Shown here: positions 1 to 9,280 of the stretch, piece after piece
Layout of the letters: each line of letters begins with the position of its first letter
Position numbering within the stretch: the stretch's first letter is position 1
Assembly: GCA_965248255.1 (NCBI GenBank)
Contig: CBDFIW010000003.1
Coordinates: 2,170,001 to 2,234,000, forward strand
DNA from: JAKZVK01 sp965248255
GTDB lineage: Bacteria > Acidobacteriota > Terriglobia > Bryobacterales > UBA6623
Length of the DNA stretch: 64,000 nt
Reading direction: 5' to 3'
Program-made: the position numbers and the translations under genes
Notes under the pieces: generated by a model
The model's input: the letters and a program-made list of their open reading frames with translations, nothing else
Databases searched by the model: none
What the model was told of the DNA's origin: nothing

Positions 1-1
1 A

Positions 2-3000
2 CTCGAGGATCGGCATCTTCGATTGTGGGAAGTGATCCGGAAAAGGATTGGCGATGCGACCATGCCACCGAAAGGCGTGCCACAACCGGCTAGTGCCGAG
101 CGTCAGCGGATGGTCGAGTGGATCACGCAAGCGCTGGAGGTTGCTCGCTCGCGTCCTACGCCGAAGAACGGCATCGTACGGCGCCTTACGGTCTCGCAGT
201 ATCGCAACACCCTCCGCGAGTTGTTGCTGCTGGACGACGATCTGACGGACGCTCTTCCCCCGGACGCTGTCTCCAAAGATGGATTCGTAAATAACGCGGA
301 GACGCTGCAGCTTTCGCCATTGCTGATGGAAGCCTACTTTGAAATCGCCGAGGAGGCGCTCGGTCGATCCATCGTCAATCCGGACTCGAAGCCCTCGATC
401 CAGAACTTCCGTGTCGACCTGGGAGCGTCGATCAATCCCGAGCCGCTGCCTGGCGAGCTGATTCTCGGCGCAAACAGCCAGCTGCTCGACAACCAAGACT
501 ACTTGGTCACGCAGCTCACGCCCGCCAAGGCGTTCCCGTTCGAGCCGTTCCGAATGAGGACCAAGTATCGGTTCATCGAAGGCTACAAGGGGAACGCTAC
601 GGTCCGCGGCTGGCGAGACTTTGACAGTATTTATCACGCGGTCTTTGCCGGCATGCGCGGCAGCCGGGGTTATCCCAACGGGCTCCCTTATAGCACGGTC
701 CCGGAGGGTCTCTTGCTGCGGCCGGCCATCCCGACCGATGAGATTTTCGAAGGCGACGGCACCTACGGGCCCAAGGCGAACTTCAAGATCTCGCTTCGCG
801 AACTGCCCGACCACGGGCGGTTTCGGGTCACGGTCGAGGCGGCGAAGTACAACGACGGTTTGCTGCTGGATCCGGGCGATGCCGACCACGTGGCCGATAG
901 CCCGGACGCTGTCGTCAGCCACGATCCGACGTCGCGGAAGTCCGTCGAGATAGAGAAGGCCGGCGTATACCAGGTCGACATCCACGAGGTGCCACTCACA
1001 GAGGTGCCGGCCCCGGACCCGTCGAGACTTACCGACGGGCTGGGCGGGTCATGGTCTTTCGACAGCGAGACGACGGGCCTGGAAGGAGATGGAGAGTCCG
1101 TCGATTCCCCTTTCGGCAAGGCTGTGTCGCTCGGGGGCGGGTACGGATCATTGACGATCCCTCGCAGCGATTCCATGAATGTCGCTGACGGTGACTTCAC
1201 CATAGCGACTTGGATACACCCGAAAGAGCTGAAACGAGCGGGTATCGTAGCTCTGGGAGACTATGACTCGACGCACGGCTGGTATCTGGAAACGGCCGGC
1301 AACAAAGGGAACCTTCGAATCGAAACTGCCGGATCGGACAGCCAATCCAATGGGGGTGTGACGTCCCCGGAGGGCGTCATTCGCGCTGACGCCTGGCAAC
1401 ATGTGGCCGCGGTTGTCAGGCGGAACGGCGAGTCGCGCCTCTACGTGAACGGTTACCCCGTAGCGAAAGGGAAGATTGGTCCGGCTAACCTGGACAATCC
1501 GGAGATCAAACTTCACCTGGGGAGCATCCCCGGGGCGCAGCAGTTCCACGGCGAGCTGGACGAAGTGCGCATCTACTCCCGGGCCCTCGACGTAGCCGAG
1601 CTGCAAGCGTTGGTAGAACCTGGACGGCAGTTTGCCGAGGCGCCGCCCGAGAAGCCGCAAGAGGTGACCTTGACTCTCGGCGGCCGCCAATTCGCAGGCA
1701 AGTTGGAACAGCCTTCATTTCTGGCCGTGCGGCTCGAGGACGGGAAGCTGCGAGTCGACGCGCAACATGCGGGCGTAAAGGATTTGGACCGGATCGTCTT
1801 GACGCCGCTTGTCGACCAGGACGAAGTCTTGCGACGTTTTCTAGCGTTTGAGAACCGTCGGCCGCGGGTCGGCGTTCATTTAGGGCTTCGTCGCGATTGC
1901 GGCAGCACCTTCTCTCCCGTCGGGGCGCCGCAAACCGTGACGAGCGACAAGTTCGCGCAGTTTATCTTTGAGGGGGCGATCAGCGACTACCCCAGCCCGG
2001 ATGTCGAGAAGGACAATGTCAACTACCTCGCGGGCATTCAGGAGATCGCGGTCCGTAGCGAGTACACCGACGGTCGCGACATGCCTCGTTTGCTGGTCCG
2101 GTCGGTAGAATTCGAGGGACCGTTCTACGACACATGGCCACCACCGTCGCATCAAAACATCTTCGTCAATTTCGACCGCAAATCCGATTCGCCGGCCTAT
2201 GCGCGAGAGATCATCCGCGGGTTTGCGAGCCGTGCCTACCGACGTCCCATCACGGCTGGGGAAGAATCCGCGCTGATGGCGGTGTTCCAGCGATCACTCG
2301 ACGCCGGAGCCGGTTTCCAGAGGAGCGTGAACGACGCGCTGCTGGTCGCGCTGACGTCGCCCCAGTTCTTGTTCTTGGTCGAGGCCAGCAGCACCCCCGA
2401 ACCTGAACCCATCGACGACCGGGAGCTGGCTTCCAAGCTGTCGTACTTCCTGTGGAACGAGCCGCCGGACGACCGAACGCTGACGTTGGCCGATCGCGGT
2501 GTGCTGCGGAAGCAATTGGACTCGGAAGTGGCGCGGATGATCGAGAATCCGCGTTTTTCCCAGTTCGTTAGTGAGTTCACGTCCCAATGGCTGAATCTGG
2601 ACAAGTTCGATGTGCTCGAACCGGACCGTGTGAAGTTCCCGAAGCTCACGCGCGACGCTCGCATGCAGTTGCGCCGGGAGCCGGTCGAGTTCGTCCAGTA
2701 CTTGATCCGCAACAGCCTGCCCGTGCGGAATCTCATCGAGTCCGATTTCGTCATTGTGAATGAAGTAGTCGCCGGTTACTACGACCTCGGAGACAAGACG
2801 GACAGCGGCTTCGATTTCGTACCCATCAGGCACGGTCGGCCTGAACTCGGAGGCGTGCTCACACAGGCGGCGATCATGGCAGGGTTGTCAGACGGCCGGG
2901 AATCGAACCCCGTGAAGCGCGGGGCATGGCTGGCGCGGAAGATCATCGCCGAGCCGCCCGATGATCCTCCACCTAACGTGCCGGACCTGGAGGCAGATAC

Positions 3001-3397
3001 AGAAGGGCTGTCGCTTCGCGAGCGGCTGGAGCAGCATCGCAGTCTTCCCGGCTGCATGCAGTGCCACACCAAGATCGATCCGTGGGGGGTGGCGCTCGAA
3101 GAGTTCAACGCCGGCGGCCGCCTGAAGAAGGAACCCGCGGATGCGCGCTCCACACTGCCTGACAGCACGGAAGTCTCAGGTATCAACGATCTGAAGCGGT
3201 ATCTCGGTCAAGATCGCATCGATCAGGTGGCCTTCAGCGTTCTCAAGCATCTCGTGACCTATGCGAACGGCCGCAGCCTGACGCACAATGAACTCAACTA
3301 CCTAAAGGAAGACGCACTCAGGTTACGGGCCGGCGGCTACTCAATGCAGGACATGATCCGCTACGTCGTCCATAGTAAACTGTTCCTCGAGAAGTAG
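2..3397 (+). CDS. DUF1592/DUF1588-type cytochrome protein with internal LamG domain (5' partial)
   Basis: Large exported protein of the type found in Planctomycetota and Acidobacteriota, usually paired with a DUF1552 protein; the biochemical role of the family is not established. The reading frame is open to the window edge, so the N-terminus (signal peptide and first cytochrome-like part) lies upstream; the TTG at 23 is only the first possible start inside the window. Counting from 23: a DUF1587-like segment (about 50-112, 'LTVSQYRNTLRELL'), a LamG/concanavalin-like insert (about 335-530), DUF1595 (about 720-790, 'SRAYRRPIT'), DUF1592 (about 800-920), DUF1588 with the single haem motif CMQCH near residue 1011 ('CMQCHTKIDPWG'), and a C-terminal DUF1585. 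The LamG insert between DUF1587 and DUF1595 suggests carbohydrate or surface binding (inference). The DUF1552 partner follows at 4250, separated by a toxin-antitoxin pair on the other strand. Confidence 0.88.
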   Translation, partial: LEDRHLRLWEVIRKRIGDATMPPKGVPQPASAERQRMVEWITQALEVARSRPTPKNGIVRRLTVSQYRNTLRELLLLDDDLTDALPPDAVSKDGFVNNAETLQLSPLLMEAYFEIAEEALGRSIVNPDSKPSIQNFRVDLGASINPEPLPGELILGANSQLLDNQDYLVTQLTPAKAFPFEPFRMRTKYRFIEGYKGNATVRGWRDFDSIYHAVFAGMRGSRGYPNGLPYSTVPEGLLLRPAIPTDEIFEGDGTYGPKANFKISLRELPDHGRFRVTVEAAKYNDGLLLDPGDADHVADSPDAVVSHDPTSRKSVEIEKAGVYQVDIHEVPLTEVPAPDPSRLTDGLGGSWSFDSETTGLEGDGESVDSPFGKAVSLGGGYGSLTIPRSDSMNVADGDFTIATWIHPKELKRAGIVALGDYDSTHGWYLETAGNKGNLRIETAGSDSQSNGGVTSPEGVIRADAWQHVAAVVRRNGESRLYVNGYPVAKGKIGPANLDNPEIKLHLGSIPGAQQFHGELDEVRIYSRALDVAELQALVEPGRQFAEAPPEKPQEVTLTLGGRQFAGKLEQPSFLAVRLEDGKLRVDAQHAGVKDLDRIVLTPLVDQDEVLRRFLAFENRRPRVGVHLGLRRDCGSTFSPVGAPQTVTSDKFAQFIFEGAISDYPSPDVEKDNVNYLAGIQEIAVRSEYTDGRDMPRLLVRSVEFEGPFYDTWPPPSHQNIFVNFDRKSDSPAYAREIIRGFASRAYRRPITAGEESALMAVFQRSLDAGAGFQRSVNDALLVALTSPQFLFLVEASSTPEPEPIDDRELASKLSYFLWNEPPDDRTLTLADRGVLRKQLDSEVARMIENPRFSQFVSEFTSQWLNLDKFDVLEPDRVKFPKLTRDARMQLRREPVEFVQYLIRNSLPVRNLIESDFVIVNEVVAGYYDLGDKTDSGFDFVPIRHGRPELGGVLTQAAIMAGLSDGRESNPVKRGAWLARKIIAEPPDDPPPNVPDLEADTEGLSLRERLEQHRSLPGCMQCHTKIDPWGVALEEFNAGGRLKKEPADARSTLPDSTEVSGINDLKRYLGQDRIDQVAFSVLKHLVTYANGRSLTHNELNYLKEDALRLRAGGYSMQDMIRYVVHSKLFLEK

Positions 3398-3433
3398 TGG
3401 TAGACAGACTCCGACGGGAAAAGCAGCAAGTTT

Positions 3434-3685
3434 CTACGGCAACTCGTCCCCGGAGCGCGGCGGTTCACCGCCTTTGCGGTCGAGGATCCGCCGGAAAGCG
3501 TTGCGGTCCGCCTTGGTCTTCCGTTCCGCGAAGAACTCCACGGTGTTGAGAGCCGACACCTTCTCCGCAACCGCCATGGCTACGAATTGGTTCATGCTGA
3601 CTCCATCTTCAGCGGCGAGTTTTTCCACCGCCGATTTGAGTGACGCTGGGAGACGAAGCGGAAACGTGCTGGTTTTCGTCTTCAC
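3434..3685 (-). CDS. Ribbon-helix-helix type antitoxin
   Basis: Small 83-residue protein. Residues 8-45 ('FPLRLPASLKSAVEKLAAEDGVSMNQFVAMAVAEK', cited in part) have the strand-helix-helix pattern of HicB/Arc-like ribbon-helix-helix DNA binders. The basic C-terminal tail would be the toxin-contacting part (inference). Its start overlaps the stop of the PIN gene by four bases (ATGA), so the two are translationally coupled and the toxin gene is first. Such antitoxins normally repress their own operon; no operator could be identified by eye. Confidence 0.75.
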   Translation of the reverse strand: MKTKTSTFPLRLPASLKSAVEKLAAEDGVSMNQFVAMAVAEKVSALNTVEFFAERKTKADRNAFRRILDRKGGEPPRSGDELP

Positions 3686-4104
3686 GTGATCATTCTCCTC
3701 AATGCTTCCCTGGGGTACAGCACCTCGATACCAAAGTCGCCTGCGGCGGCTGTGAAATCCCGCTCGTTAAATGTCACCAAAGCTTTCGCTTGACCGTTGA
3801 CCGCCGTCTCTAAAACCATCTCGTCGCCGGGATCGCGCAATCTTGGGCGCAGCCGAAAGTGCATCTCGACCGGCTCGGCGACATCGATGAGTCCGTTGAC
3901 AAAGTCCTCGATGTCTCTGTCGTCCAATCCAGCGGCCAGCCGATGCTCCGTGCGCCGACAAGTCGCCTCGTACTCAAGAGCGAGCGCCACGCTCAGTAAC
4001 AGCGTCCCGACCCCATCATCGAACAGCCTCAGTAGTGCTGCAGAAGCGCCCGTCGGGCTACGGAGGGCTGAGACGACGACGGAGGTGTCCAGGACCGCCC
4101 TCAA
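3682..4104 (-). CDS. PIN-domain ribonuclease toxin (COG1569-like)
   Basis: 140-residue PIN-domain protein, predicted to be the RNase toxin of a type II toxin-antitoxin module. Acidic residues expected for the metal site are present: Asp6 in 'VLDTSVVVSALRS', the 'RLRDPGDEMVLETA' segment and 'TFNERDF' near the end. Length matches the 'putative toxin-antitoxin system toxin component, PIN family' group. It overlaps the downstream RHH gene by four bases. The module stands on the minus strand between the DUF1592 and DUF1552 genes, which are usually neighbours, so it is probably a later insertion (inference). Confidence 0.8.
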   Translation of the reverse strand: MRAVLDTSVVVSALRSPTGASAALLRLFDDGVGTLLLSVALALEYEATCRRTEHRLAAGLDDRDIEDFVNGLIDVAEPVEMHFRLRPRLRDPGDEMVLETAVNGQAKALVTFNERDFTAAAGDFGIEVLYPREALRRMIT

Positions 4105-4249
4105 TACGCCATTCTATCACATCACGGGCGATGTCATCCGAGGCGCTCGGCACCCTCCACTAATCTCGCCATCTCACGACATATGCGCTAGGCCGCGGCC
4201 TGTCGTACAATAGTTCTGAACCTCTAGAGGTACCGATGCAGAGGCACCG

Positions 4250-5590
4250 ATGAGACCTTCACTAACCATCGATCGCCGCGCTTTCCTGCAGGGCATGGGA
4301 GGGGTCGCACTGGCCTTGCCGGTTCTTGATGCCATGGGCGCCGAAGTGACCGAGAGGGCTCCTCGCCGGTTCTGCGCGCTCTACACCGCGAACGGCATGT
4401 CGCTGCCGAAATCGGAGAACAGCATCGACGAGTGGAGTTGGTTTCCGACCGCCGAGCGTGACGGCGAGTTCGTCTTCGGCAAGTCAACGGAGCCGCTGAG
4501 CCCCTTCCGGAAGCAGCTCAGCTTCATGGGCGGTCTCTACCACCCGAGCGGCCCGAAGGCCGACCCCCATACGTGCTCGGACATGTGGCTCACCGGCGCC
4601 CCTCTGCACAATCCGACGCGAGCAGTCTACAACTCCGTGGGGCTCGACCAGGTCGTGGCGCAGCACACCAAGCAGTACTGCCGGCGGCCCTCTTTGGTGC
4701 TGTCGATCGATGGCGGTACGGGCTTTCTGTCTCGGACGGGCACGATCTCCTATAGCCTTGAGGGCAGGCCGATTCCGGCGGAAAACAACCCGCGCCGGGT
4801 GTTCAACCGCCTGTTTCGCGGTGACCGCGCGTCGATCGAGTCGGAACGCGACAGGCTGCAACGGCGCATCAAGCTCGTGGACGCCGTGGCCGCCAGTGCG
4901 CATTCTCTCGATCAGCAGCTCGGCAAGTCCGACCGGGAGCGGATGGATCAGTACCTCACCTCTTTGAACGAAGTCGAATCGCGGTTGATCGCATCCGAGC
5001 GTTGGATCGACATCCCGCTGAAAAAGCAGGACTACTCGCATTTGAACCTCGACGCGACCTCCGAGGGAGAGCCTGCCGACTTCTACCGAACCATGTTCGA
5101 CCTGATCGCGTTGGCGTTCGATGCGGACATCACTCGCTCTGTCGCGTTCATGCTCAACCGAGAAGACGGCATGGGCATCAGCGATACGTTCCCGCTCAAG
5201 CTGGGGCTCTCGAAAACCCATCACAACCTCTCGCATGCGACCGACAAGGACGGGCAGATGGATTTCGCGAAGTACGATCTGTTCTTGAGCCGACAGTTGG
5301 TGCACTTCTTCGAGAGGTTAAACGGTTATCAGGATCGCAACGGCAGCGTGCTCGACAACACCATCGTGCTATTCGGAAGCGGCGCGAGCACGACGCACAT
5401 GCCCCGCAACCTGCCGACTCTGATCGCCGGAGGAGCCAACATGGGCCTCCAACATGGGACCTACTGGCACAGTGGCGAGACGCGGATGTCGAACATATAC
5501 CTCAGCATTCTGCGGTCGCTTGACGTCGAGCAGGAATCGTTCGCTGACAGCACCGGCACACTCGGCGGTTCGATCTTCAATCACGTCTAG
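4250..5590 (+). CDS. DUF1552 domain protein, Tat-exported
   Basis: 446 residues, complete. The N-terminus 'RRAFLQGMGGVALALPVLDA' is a twin-arginine signal. The remainder matches the DUF1552 family along its length ('FCALYTANGMSLP', 'MWLTGAPLHNP', 'SLNEVESRLIASERWI', 'LSHATDK', 'VLDNTIVLFGSGASTTHMPRNLP'), distantly related to the sulfatase/DUF1501 fold. In Planctomycetota and Acidobacteriota this gene normally sits beside a DUF1592 gene, as here. The function of the pair is unknown. The ATG at 4250 is chosen because it directly precedes the Tat motif. Confidence 0.88.
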   Translation: MRPSLTIDRRAFLQGMGGVALALPVLDAMGAEVTERAPRRFCALYTANGMSLPKSENSIDEWSWFPTAERDGEFVFGKSTEPLSPFRKQLSFMGGLYHPSGPKADPHTCSDMWLTGAPLHNPTRAVYNSVGLDQVVAQHTKQYCRRPSLVLSIDGGTGFLSRTGTISYSLEGRPIPAENNPRRVFNRLFRGDRASIESERDRLQRRIKLVDAVAASAHSLDQQLGKSDRERMDQYLTSLNEVESRLIASERWIDIPLKKQDYSHLNLDATSEGEPADFYRTMFDLIALAFDADITRSVAFMLNREDGMGISDTFPLKLGLSKTHHNLSHATDKDGQMDFAKYDLFLSRQLVHFFERLNGYQDRNGSVLDNTIVLFGSGASTTHMPRNLPTLIAGGANMGLQHGTYWHSGETRMSNIYLSILRSLDVEQESFADSTGTLGGSIFNHV

Positions 5591-5936
5591 ACTACTGCGG
5601 CCCTGAGCCTCGCCAAGACCCTGTCACAGCCCTCCATCGAGCTCTTGCTGGCAGAACCAGCGGCGGAACGAACAGGGAGGGGCTGTGAAAGAATCGGGGG
5701 CTGTTACAAGCGGTAGGACGTAAGCTCCTTATTTTCAATACCTGCTAATGCTCGGCATCTGGCAGGGTAATTGCTCAACGGAGTTTCAATCGCAATCGTG
5801 ATACCAAATGCCGCATTCTTGCTACTAGAAACCCTGACCTGCGACATTGTTGCTGCCGGAAGCGGATTGACCCCATCGCAGTTACCCTGCCAGATCCTAC
5901 CACGCGCAGGCGTCCGCCGCGCATAGCGGCTTGGTT
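5591..5936. other. Intergenic region between DUF1552 gene and group II intron
   Basis: No convincing gene. It holds an imperfect inverted repeat (CACAGCCCTCC at 5625-5635 against GGAGGGGCTGTG at 5676-5687) and a 139-bp element bounded by a perfect 14-bp inverted repeat, listed separately. The last about 40 bases before the intron, read in the frame of the downstream gamma-glutamyltransferase exon, give 'ARSYHAQASAAHSGLV', a possible scrap of the 5' exon. Confidence 0.5.
5757..5895. repeat. 139-bp element bounded by 14-bp perfect inverted repeats (MITE-like)
   Basis: ATCTGGCAGGGTAA at 5757-5770 is the exact reverse complement of TTACCCTGCCAGAT at 5882-5895. The similarity continues inward imperfectly for about 20 more bases (TTGCTCAACGG against CTGCGATGGG, then TTTCAATC against GTCAATCC). 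The interior has no recognisable gene. The shape fits a small non-autonomous element or the two ends of a deleted insertion sequence. No target duplication was found. Confidence 0.45.
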
Positions 5937-6415
5937 GTGTGCCGGGCATGTCTGACAGCTTGGAGGTGAAAGTCCTCTGCACAGCCTGATGGAGGTGAAG
6001 TGCTAGGGAAGCGCAAGGGCGTCGTCGCGAGGCGGGGTCCAGAGGAAGCGTGGAACAAAACCGCGACCTGACGAACAGAAACCGGATAAGAGGCATCTTT
6101 GGTCGGACGAGCGGACAACTGATCGCGAAGTCCAGTTCCATCAAGGGCCAAGGCTGTAGATTCGGCAGGTGTGCGGCGAAGGCGGTCAGACTTACCCCGG
6201 GAGGTCTGCGTTCCGTCCCGCTGTTTGGGACTGGGGGGAGCCGCGAGGCGACCTGATCGGGGCGCAGAAGTCAGCAGAGGGCATAGTAGGCCATGCAGTC
6301 GGCAAGGCTAGTAAGGCACTCCACAAGTCGAAAGACGGAGCCAACAGATAGGCCGAACCGAGAACGATGGCCGAAGGCCCGAACGGAAGAGAGCGGCAAG
6401 TAAGACTCGCAACTC

Positions 6416-7801
6416 ATGGACGGCAAGCGGCAGAAAACCCAGCAACGACTGGCCTTCATGGACGAGCCAAAGGGTGAAGCCCCGAGGCGCGCTCGGCAAG
6501 GGACCGAACCGTCCGCGGTGAAGCGGGAATCTGAAAGCCCGGCGCGAGAAGAACGACTGATGGAGGAGGTGTGCGAGCGAAGCAATCCCGTAAAGGCTTG
6601 GAAACAAGTTCGGGGTAACAAAGGGAGTCCGGGTGTTGATGGCAAGACCATCGACGAAACGCTGGACGACCTTCGCAAGCACTGGCCAGCCATCCGGGAA
6701 CAGTTGCTTCAAGGAACGTACAAACCGCAACCGGTGCGCAGGGTGGAAATCCCGAAGCCCGGCGGCGGGGTCAGGAAGTTGGGCATCCCTACGGTGCTCG
6801 ACCGACTGATCCAGCAAGCGGTCTTGCAGGTTCTGCAGAAGCGCTGGGACCCGACGTTTTCCAACAACAGCTATGGCTTCCGACCGGGACGTTCGGCGCA
6901 TCAGGCGGTGACTCAGGCGCAAGCCTACGTCGCCGCAGGCTATCAGTGGGTCGTAGACATCGATCTGGAGAAGTTCTTCGATCGAGTCAACCATGACCTG
7001 CTGATGGCTCGTGTCGCCAAACGTGTCCCCGACAAGCGATTGCTGAAACTCATCCGGGCGTTTCTAACCGTCGGGGTGATGGACGACGGGCTGGTGAGTC
7101 CTGCCGATGAAGGCACGCCACAAGGCGGACCGTTGTCGCCGTTGTTGTCGAACCTCGTGCTCGGCGATTTGGATCGCGAGTTGGAACGGCGCGGCCATCG
7201 CTTCTGCCGCTACGCCGGCGACTGTAACATCTACGTTCGCAGTCGCAGGGCGGGGGAACGGGTGATGGCCGGCGTCTGTAAGTTTCTTACAAAGAAACTC
7301 CGACTCAAGGTCAACAAATCGAAGAGTGCGGTGGCTCGACCCAACGATCGGAAGTTCTTAGGCTTTCGCTTGACGACCGGAGCGGAGCCTCAGCGATTGA
7401 TATCGCCCGAGGCGTTGCAAAGGTTCCAAGCGCGAGTGCGAGAGCTGACGAGCAGGACGCGCGGGATCAGCATTGAGCGGATGATCGGCTCATTGAGGCC
7501 GTATCTGCTCGGCTGGCGGAGCTACTTTGGCTTCAGCCAAGACCCGCTGGTGTTTCGCAACCTGGATGCGCGGATCCGCCGGAGACTCCGCATGATGACC
7601 TGGCGGCAGTGGGGGAATGGGCCGACCCGATTCGCCAACCTACGGCGATTGGGCGTGCCGCATTATCGTGCGGCCATTGCCGCCGGTTCCGCCACTGGTT
7701 TGTGGGCCATGTCGCGGCACGCGGCTGTCCAGCAAGCGCTGCCCAATGTCTATTTCGATTCGCTCGGCCTTCCCAGATTGTCGGCATCTTCGAACGCTTA
7801 A
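6416..7801 (+). CDS. ltrA: Group II intron reverse transcriptase/maturase with altered YADD motif
   Basis: 461-residue intron-encoded protein. Reverse transcriptase blocks are clear: 'GNKGSPGVDGKTIDE' (about 66-80), 'RKLGIPTVLDRLIQQAV' (about 119-135), 'SYGFRPGRSAHQAV' , 'VVDIDLEKFFDRVNHD' (first catalytic Asp), 'GTPQGGPLSPLLSNLVL'. A C-terminal maturase/GIIM segment follows ('LRPYLLGWRSYFGF'). The motif normally reading YADD is YAGD ('RYAGDCNIYV'; codons TAC GCC GGC GAC near 7211-7222): one A-to-G transition replaces a catalytic Asp by Gly. From what is known of reverse transcriptases this should abolish polymerisation, while maturase-assisted splicing could remain. No HNH endonuclease domain is seen. 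The start is the first ATG of the open frame. Confidence 0.9.
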   Translation: MDGKRQKTQQRLAFMDEPKGEAPRRARQGTEPSAVKRESESPAREERLMEEVCERSNPVKAWKQVRGNKGSPGVDGKTIDETLDDLRKHWPAIREQLLQGTYKPQPVRRVEIPKPGGGVRKLGIPTVLDRLIQQAVLQVLQKRWDPTFSNNSYGFRPGRSAHQAVTQAQAYVAAGYQWVVDIDLEKFFDRVNHDLLMARVAKRVPDKRLLKLIRAFLTVGVMDDGLVSPADEGTPQGGPLSPLLSNLVLGDLDRELERRGHRFCRYAGDCNIYVRSRRAGERVMAGVCKFLTKKLRLKVNKSKSAVARPNDRKFLGFRLTTGAEPQRLISPEALQRFQARVRELTSRTRGISIERMIGSLRPYLLGWRSYFGFSQDPLVFRNLDARIRRRLRMMTWRQWGNGPTRFANLRRLGVPHYRAAIAAGSATGLWAMSRHAAVQQALPNVYFDSLGLPRLSASSNA

Positions 7802-7810
7802 CTCCTCCGA

Positions 7811-7844
7811 ACCGCCGTGGTACGGGACCCGTATGCCCGGTGGT
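7811..7844 (+). ncRNA. Group II intron domain V-like hairpin
   Basis: Directly after the maturase stop, ACCGCCGTGG at the 5' side can pair with CCGGTGGT at the 3' side (with G-U pairs), enclosing TACG/CGTA. This matches the usual domain V position and the 'CCGCCGT...CGGTGGT' pattern of this intron class. Covariation could not be tested. Confidence 0.6.
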
Positions 7845-7874
7845 GTGACAGGGAAAGCTTGCGAGGGCCTACCT

Positions 7875-9280
7875 ATGTCGATCCCGGTGCGGTCGAGGCA
7901 CTCCTACGTGCTTGGGAGATGTTTGGCGAGCTTCCCCGTGCGAAGCTCCTCAATCCCTCGGTTGAGATGGCGGAAGACGGCTTCGTTGTCAGCCAACACC
8001 TTCATGATGGACTTCGTCGCGACCAAGAGGTCCTGCAGAAGTTCCCTGCCACGGCAAGGGTCTGGTTCCCGGAGGGGAGTCCGGTTCGCACCGGCGACGT
8101 TGTGGTCCAGAAAGAGCTGGCCCAAACGTTCCGTCTGATCGCGCAGGACGGGCGCGACGCGTTCTACCGCGGGCCGATCGCCCAACGAATTGTCGAATTT
8201 CTCAGAGAAAACGGCGGCATCCTCGAGGAGAGTGACTTCGCCGAGTACAAGGCCGCTGTCTCCGAGCCGCTCTTTGTGAACTACCGTGGCTATCAGATTA
8301 CCGACGGCCACCGAGAGTCCTTTCGGCATGTCGTGCTGGAATCGCTCAAGATTCTGCAGGACTATGATCTCCGCTCCATGGGACACAACTCTGCTGAGTA
8401 CATTCACTACCTCAGCGAGGCCATGAAGTTGTCCTTTGCGGACCGGGATGCCATCGTCGGGGACACACGCTTCCCGGCCGCGATGGAGCAGATCGTGACG
8501 GACGAGTTCATCCGCGAGCATCGTCAGCTTATTCGCAAGGACCGCGTCATGGGCGGTCCACCGCCGGGAGACTTCCGTCTGGGTAGCGCCTCCGTTCCCG
8601 AACCGTCGGTGGTCCGGCCCGTGTACGCCGCGAAGCGCAAGTCGGATAGCGTCCGGCCGCAACATCAAGAGCTTTCCGAGCCGCTCGCGGACGGACTTAC
8701 CGCATACGTGGCCGCCATCGACGAACACGGCAATATGGCCTCGATCGTATCTTCGGTATCGTCGAACTTCGGAAGTAAAATGTACGTCGACGGTGACGGC
8801 GGCGGTTTCTTCCTGAACAATTGGCTCAGGCTCTTTCGGACCGACCCTTCTCACCCCAATGTAGTCATGCCTCGCAAGGTGCCTCGCACGGGCTGGAACG
8901 CAATGCTGGTCCTCAAAGACGGGAAGCCTTTCATGTCGTTCGGTACGCCTGGCGGCGACACGATTCCGCAGCTCTCGCTGCAGTTCTTTTTGAACTTCGT
9001 CGAGTTCGGGATGAACGTACAGGAGGCGCTGGAGCAGCCCGGGATCACGACCACGGTTTTTCGCGGTCAATACTACCCCAAGGCTGTCGGGAAGCACCTG
9101 GTCGCCTCGGAACGGATTCCCGAGTCAGTGCGTGGCCAACTCGCCGAATGGGGACACAACGTCAGGACACACTCGACGCTGGGCCTCGGGGACCTTAAGA
9201 GCATCTGGCTTGACGCGGAGCGAGGTGTCCTGCAGGGTGGCGCAGCCCCAGGGACCAACAGCTATGTGATTGGCCGATAG
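7875..9280 (+). pseudogene. ggt: Gamma-glutamyltransferase (glutathione hydrolase), 3' exon, interrupted by a group II intron
   Basis: About 468 residues of a gamma-glutamyltransferase that transfers or hydrolyses gamma-glutamyl groups such as glutathione; family members are periplasmic or secreted and self-cleave. Matches run from 'VDPGAVEALLRAWEMFGELP' and 'PSVEMAEDGFVVS' through the likely nucleophile Thr in 'GLTAYVAAIDEHGNMASIVS', 'NNWLRLF' and the small subunit ('GGDTIPQLSLQFFLNFVEFG', 'ALEQPGI'). The first 100 or so residues and any signal peptide are missing: the group II intron ends immediately before this sequence, and upstream of the intron only a dubious 16-residue scrap fits the frame. 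The open frame runs back into the intron to 7817. Even if the intron splices, the 5' exon seems lost, so it is probably non-functional. Confidence 0.78.

Larger units (their letters stand above)
5937..7874 (+). mobile_element. Group II intron with maturase gene, inserted in a gamma-glutamyltransferase gene
   Basis: The 5' end GTGTGCCGGGCATGTCTGAC is typical of bacterial group II introns, followed by a structured non-coding 5' region up to 6415, the intron-encoded protein at 6416-7801, and a domain V-like hairpin at 7811-7844. The 3' boundary near 7874 is inferred because recognisable gamma-glutamyltransferase sequence ('VDPGAVEALLRAWEMFGELP') starts there. Domain VI appears short. The catalytic motif of the encoded reverse transcriptase is altered, so splicing may persist while retromobility is probably lost. 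Confidence 0.8.

Noticed and set aside
5704..6144. 146-codon minus-strand frame across the group II intron 5' end
   Set aside because: It spans the intron boundary and the 139-bp inverted repeat and matches nothing.
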